NCBI GenBank assembly: GCA_049509675.1
Contig: JBEKZQ010000471.1
Span: forward strand, 1-8,160
Reading direction: 5' to 3'
DNA: 8,160 nt
Source: JBEKZQ01 sp049509675
GTDB taxonomy: Bacteria > Planctomycetota > Planctomycetia > Pirellulales > Thermoguttaceae
The notes under the pieces were generated by a model. The model did not search any database and was not told where the DNA came from. It saw nothing but the letters and a program-made list of their open reading frames with translations. The translations under genes were made by a program, and so were the position numbers. Numbering within the stretch: position 1 is the first letter of the stretch; each line of letters begins with the position of its first letter. Positions 5,402-8,160 of this stretch are shown piece after piece.

Positions 5402-6796
5402 CTACTTTTCGCTGGTGGTGACTTTTCCGATCAAGCGGCCGTCGGCGAAGTTGGCCAACAGATACGTGTTGCGACCGTCGCCGATCCGCACCGTCACGTC
5501 GGCGTGCTCGATGCGGCCGAACCCGCCGTCGGGATGAACGCCGATTTTGTACTCGCCGGCCGGCAGTTCCAGGCGCAAGACCTGGATTTGGTCGGGCAGC
5601 AGGCCCCAGCAGCGCGTGTCGGCCGATTCCGAGGCCTCCCATACGACGCCGGCGACGTCCAGGGCCAGGTTGATGGGCGAGCCGTTGTTGACCCCGCCCG
5701 CTTCCTTGCCCGCGTAGACGATGCCTTTCTTCAAGACCCGGCGGGCAACGGCCCGGCCCAGCACGCGCGGATAGATCGCCTGATACTGCTGGACGGCCAA
5801 CGTGCCCACGTCGGTCACGGTGGCGGTGGCCCCGGCGAAATGCTGGTCCACACTGACCTGTACGCCGTGCGTCAGGTTCAGCGAGGAGACGACCTTGGGC
5901 ACTTTGACCGGCGCGATCGTGGGGGGCAGCGAGTGCCGCGTCGTGGCGCTGACGATCCGGTCGGCCACCAGCAGGGCCACGGTGCTGGGTACTTCAGACA
6001 CTTCCTCCTTGTACGGCCCCCGGCCGACCAAGGCAAAGACGTGCAGGCAGCCGTTGCCGCGGGCGCTGTGGCGGCCGTGCTGAGCGCGGTCCAGATTGAC
6101 GGGGCCGTAGGGGAAGCCCGGCTCCCACGCGACCACCTTGGCCCAGGCCCGCGCGGCATCGTCGTATTCGGTGTGCGTCTGCTCGGCCAAAAGCCCCTGG
6201 AGATAAGGGCCCAGGGCCACGAGTTTGTAGTTCAGCTTGGGGTTTTCGTGCGTCTCGTCGGCGCCGGCCTGGATGATGCGCTGCTGGAGGTCGCCCACTT
6301 GGAAGGCATAGGCCGTGGCATCGCCGCCGTCGCCCATCATGTTGGCCAGGGCCAACAGCGCGCGGATGAGAATCTTCTCGTAGTCCTCGCCCGCGTAGGC
6401 CGTGTGGGTGTCGTCGGTGAGCATCGACACCGACTTTTCGGCCAGGTCGGTCTGGTCGAGGTAATCGAAACTGTCGCGGACCTCGCGCAGCAGCCGCTCG
6501 GCATCGCGGGGCCGCCCGGCAGAGAGATGAACGACCGCCTGGTCCAACTTCAGAACGTCGGCCTCGCGGCCGTAGCTCTTGATGTAGTTGTCGATCTTGG
6601 TCGAGGCCAACTCGACGTTGCCGGCATAGAATTCGCTGCGGATCTCGCGGAGCCGGTCGGTATGCGTGGCACAGCCGGCCAGCGCGGCCGCAAACACCAG
6701 CGCGGTCCAGGAAAAGGGGACAGGCACCTTTTGTGCGCAGCACCCGCAGGGCCGTTCCGGCAAAAGGTGCCTGTCCCCTTTTCCTGCCCTTCTCAT
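5402..6796 (-). CDS. COG3014-like envelope lipoprotein, 464 aa, signal peptide interrupted by a REP element
   Basis: The start is fixed by a 4-bp ATGA overlap with the stop of the LpoB-like gene, so the two are translationally coupled. A lipobox LAGC with C42 follows a hydrophobic core TALVFAAALAGC (31-42). The N-terminal half is helical and TPR-like, including AGEDYEKILIRALLALANMM. The C-terminal half has features I associate with COG3014: VFALVGRGPYKEE, a VPKV segment, YPRVLGRAVARRVLKKG, and SADTRCWGLLPDQIQVLRLELPAG. These proteins have no assigned activity but occur next to LpoB-like lipoproteins in other bacteria, so a role in envelope or peptidoglycan assembly is likely. The oddity is at the N-terminus: residues 4-30 are encoded by a palindromic repeat (6708-6786). 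Without it the protein would start MRR followed by the hydrophobic core, a normal lipoprotein signal. As it stands the n-region is about 30 residues, with C17, C19 and C20. Confidence 0.75.
   Translation of the reverse strand: MRRAGKGDRHLLPERPCGCCAQKVPVPFSWTALVFAAALAGCATHTDRLREIRSEFYAGNVELASTKIDNYIKSYGREADVLKLDQAVVHLSAGRPRDAERLLREVRDSFDYLDQTDLAEKSVSMLTDDTHTAYAGEDYEKILIRALLALANMMGDGGDATAYAFQVGDLQQRIIQAGADETHENPKLNYKLVALGPYLQGLLAEQTHTEYDDAARAWAKVVAWEPGFPYGPVNLDRAQHGRHSARGNGCLHVFALVGRGPYKEEVSEVPSTVALLVADRIVSATTRHSLPPTIAPVKVPKVVSSLNLTHGVQVSVDQHFAGATATVTDVGTLAVQQYQAIYPRVLGRAVARRVLKKGIVYAGKEAGGVNNGSPINLALDVAGVVWEASESADTRCWGLLPDQIQVLRLELPAGEYKIGVHPDGGFGRIEHADVTVRIGDGRNTYLLANFADGRLIGKVTTSEK
6708..6786. 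repeat. REP-like palindrome (GGGGACAGGCACC type) inside a signal-peptide coding region
   Basis: The arms at 6708-6733 and 6761-6786 are perfect 26-bp reverse complements with a 27-nt spacer. The conserved arm core reads AAAAGGGGACAGGCACCTTT. On the minus strand it begins 10 nt after the A of the start codon of the COG3014-like gene and is read through in frame. In mRNA the stem would form right next to the initiation site. The design (GGGGAC, then a GC-rich hexamer-like block, then T-rich) matches the element at 2784-2877, so both probably belong to one repeat family, perhaps spread by a REP-associated transposase encoded elsewhere. Confidence 0.9.
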
Positions 6797-7464
6797 TTGA
6801 ACATGCCGCGGACTTTGGCGGCCGCCGAAACGTTGTACTGCTTGACGATCTCGGCCGATTCCTTCTCGTAGTGGCCGTCGCGAAGGCTGACCATCTCCAG
6901 CGTCAGCAAGTAGTTCTTCTGATAGTCCTTGTTGTCGCGCGTCGTGCCCGAGGTCACCGTGGCGTACAGGAGATAGTCGAACGGCTGGCCCATCTGCTCC
7001 ATGGCCGCGGCAAAGATCCGCTGGTTCTGCGGCACGAACAACTCGTCGCGTCGCAAGCGAGATTGTTCGAGGCCGGCGTCCACATAGCGGCGGCTGACGG
7101 CCTGGAACATCTGGGAATGCACGATGCGACTGTCGATCAACTCGTAAAGTTGCTCCTTGAAATCGCCGATTTCCTCGCTGCTCTTGTTCTCGACGCCGAT
7201 GAAGCAGATCCGCCGCGGCGGCAAACTGGGTGTGTTGGGTAGACTGGCCGGCTGGATCCCAAGGCTATAGCGGCCCAATAGGTTGCCCACGGCCCCATCG
7301 ACCAGCGGCCCGTAGGTTTCAGCCCCCGCCGTATGGCTACCGACCATCTCCTTGTCGCCCGGCTTGACGACCTGGGCGGTTTGATGGGTACGGCATCCGG
7401 CCAGCATACAGATGCCCAGTACCGGCAGAAGAAGACCACGGCCAACAAAGTTTCGTGTGTTCAT
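6793..7464 (-). CDS. LpoB-like (COG3417) lipoprotein, putative penicillin-binding protein activator, 223 aa
   Basis: A type II signal peptide is clear: basic MNTRNFVGR, hydrophobic core, lipobox LAGC with C24. The mature part has a low-complexity linker (25-80) and a globular domain of LpoB type: RRICFIGVENKSSEE begins the first strand, QLYELIDSRIVHSQMFQAVSR follows, then a DYLLYATVTSG strand and KNYLLTLEMVSLRDG with a conserved closing strand. In E. coli LpoB is an outer-membrane lipoprotein that activates PBP1B; the same job here is an inference from fold and context. The ATG at 7464 follows GGAG with short spacing. Its stop overlaps the start of the COG3014-like gene, so they form an operon. 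No UvrB- or PBP-like partner lies in the window. I do not use the symbol lpoB because the similarity is at family level. Confidence 0.78.
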   Translation of the reverse strand: MNTRNFVGRGLLLPVLGICMLAGCRTHQTAQVVKPGDKEMVGSHTAGAETYGPLVDGAVGNLLGRYSLGIQPASLPNTPSLPPRRICFIGVENKSSEEIGDFKEQLYELIDSRIVHSQMFQAVSRRYVDAGLEQSRLRRDELFVPQNQRIFAAAMEQMGQPFDYLLYATVTSGTTRDNKDYQKNYLLTLEMVSLRDGHYEKESAEIVKQYNVSAAAKVRGMFK

Positions 7465-7560
7465 AGGGCTCCATCCCGATGAGAAGAAGGACCTATCTAT
7501 CCTTTTTTGCCTGGTAAGGCAAGGCGACTTCTTGGGTCTTTGTCACCAGCTCGCCACCGC
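7465..7560. other. Spacer between panD and the LpoB-like gene, with a small hairpin
   Basis: TTGCCT-GGTA-AGGCAA (7507-7522) is a 6-bp perfect hairpin. On the minus strand it is followed by an A-run, not a T-run, so it is not an intrinsic terminator for panD, and read-through into the lipoprotein operon is possible. Minus-strand TTGCCT (7522-7517) and TAGATA (7499-7494) are 17 bp apart but fit the promoter consensus poorly. Confidence 0.35.
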
Positions 7561-7914
7561 CTACTTGCCCAGTGGCCGATTGTTCTCATCCACGAGGACG
7601 ATCATCGGCTTGATACGCGTTGCCTCTGCATCAGAAACGGCACAATAGGAAAGGACGACCACTTTGTCGCCGCGGAGGCCAAGCCGGGCGGCCGGACCGT
7701 TGAGCATGACGGTCCCCGACCCAGGGGCCGCACAAATCACGTAGGTCACCAGGCGTTGGCCGTTATTGATATTGAGCACGTGTACCTGTTCGCCGGGCAG
7801 CAGATCGGCCGCTTCCGCCAGATCGCGGTCGATCGCGATACTACCCTCGTAGTCCAGTTCGGTGCCGGTCAATGTGGCCCGATGGATTTTGGACTTCAGC
7901 ACAAAGCGTTGCAC
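7561..7914 (-). CDS. panD: Aspartate 1-decarboxylase (pyruvoyl enzyme) proenzyme, 117 aa
   Basis: The enzyme converts L-aspartate to beta-alanine and CO2 in the cytoplasm, feeding pantothenate and coenzyme A synthesis. The self-cleavage site is plain: YEGSIAID, with Gly24-Ser25, where Ser25 becomes the pyruvoyl group. Other known active-site residues are at their standard positions: K9 and H11 (KSKIHRATLT), R54, T57 and Y58 (GQRLVTYVI), and N72 (MLNGPAARL). The length is slightly shorter than the E. coli enzyme. The start is GTG at 7914, preceded by a strong AGGGGGGA ribosome-binding site about 5 nt upstream. No PanM/PanZ-like maturation factor or other pan gene is nearby. The LpoB-like gene follows after 96 bp on the same strand. 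Confidence 0.96.
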   Translation of the reverse strand: MQRFVLKSKIHRATLTGTELDYEGSIAIDRDLAEAADLLPGEQVHVLNINNGQRLVTYVICAAPGSGTVMLNGPAARLGLRGDKVVVLSYCAVSDAEATRIKPMIVLVDENNRPLGK

Positions 7915-7959
7915 GCGATCCCCCCTCGAAAAGTGGGTAAGAAAGCCCTGAATCCTTCC

Positions 7960-7988
7960 AGTATGGCACCGCAGCGAGATTTATTCAA
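7960..7988 (-). promoter_or_regulatory. Possible sigma70-type promoter of panD
   Basis: On the minus strand TTGAAT (7988-7983) and CATACT (7965-7960) are separated by 17 bp; each matches the consensus at 4 of 6 positions. The predicted transcription start is near 7953, giving a leader of about 40 nt before the GTG with its strong ribosome-binding site. The area is AT-rich compared with its surroundings. Confidence 0.35.
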
Positions 7989-8160
7989 CGTATCAATTGC
8001 TTTCGTTCCGCGATTCGCACGGCCTACTTAACAGCGATACCAGGCGGCAGGCCGCGTCCTATGCGGCGCCAGCATGGCCATTCCTTTCTGGCCTCCGCTG
8101 GAACTCAAGGCCCATTCGGCTGAAAACGCCGATCCACTGAATGCGATTCCCCGGGTAAAC
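7989..8160. other. Right edge; no supported gene
   Basis: No reading frame here is convincing. One minus-strand frame is open from the window edge (8160) to a TAG at 8059-8061, about 33 residues including RIQWIGVFSRMGLEFQRR. It could be the end of a gene or repeat-derived sequence starting beyond the window, but nothing identifies it. Confidence 0.3.

Noticed and set aside
5504..6871. Long plus-strand open frame opposite the COG3014-like gene (455 residues)
   Set aside because: It is a high-GC shadow: Arg/Gly/Val-rich with no motif, while the minus-strand frame has a signal peptide, lipobox and family features.

Overview
The window is GC-rich bacterial DNA that most resembles a planctomycete, probably of the Pirellulales type. 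This is inference from gene content, codon use and the many palindromic intergenic repeats; there is no rRNA or other marker gene to settle it.

Layout, left to right. (1) 1-1134, +: the 3' part of a YhaN-like SMC/Rad50-type ATPase gene that begins before the window. (2) 1137-1460, -: a small MNT-type nucleotidyltransferase gene, convergent with the ATPase with 2 bp between the stops and with no HEPN partner visible. (3) 1800-2432, +: a winged-helix regulator of the SufR kind with a C-terminal cysteine cluster that is incomplete in an unusual way, preceded by a nested inverted repeat that overlaps a possible promoter. (4) 2501-2877: non-coding DNA made almost entirely of consecutive hairpins, ending in a large GGGGAC-type palindrome. 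(5) 2917-4709: an IS1634-like insertion sequence with recognisable terminal inverted repeats. Its transposase is broken by an internal deletion that removes the first catalytic Asp and shifts the frame. (6) 4761-5396, +: an ECF-type sigma factor starting about 50 bp beyond the IS end. (7) 5402-7464, -: a two-gene, start/stop-overlapping lipoprotein operon, made of an LpoB-like (COG3417) lipoprotein followed by a COG3014-like lipoprotein, convergent with the sigma gene (5 bp gap). (8) 7561-7914, -: panD, aspartate 1-decarboxylase, with a plausible promoter upstream. (9) 7989-8160: DNA with no gene that I can support.

The LpoB-like and COG3014-like proteins probably work together at the cell envelope; LpoB activates class A penicillin-binding proteins in E. 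coli. panD lies upstream on the same strand but is metabolically unrelated (beta-alanine for pantothenate and CoA). The other genes form no obvious pathway.

The most striking observation is a 79-bp REP-like palindrome with perfect 26-bp arms sitting in frame inside the signal-peptide coding region of the COG3014-like lipoprotein gene, just after a start codon fixed by the ATGA overlap. Skipping it would leave a canonical short lipoprotein signal peptide. A second palindrome at 2784-2877 shares the GGGGAC signature, which suggests one mobile repeat family in this genome. I see no complete defence, CRISPR or secretion system.
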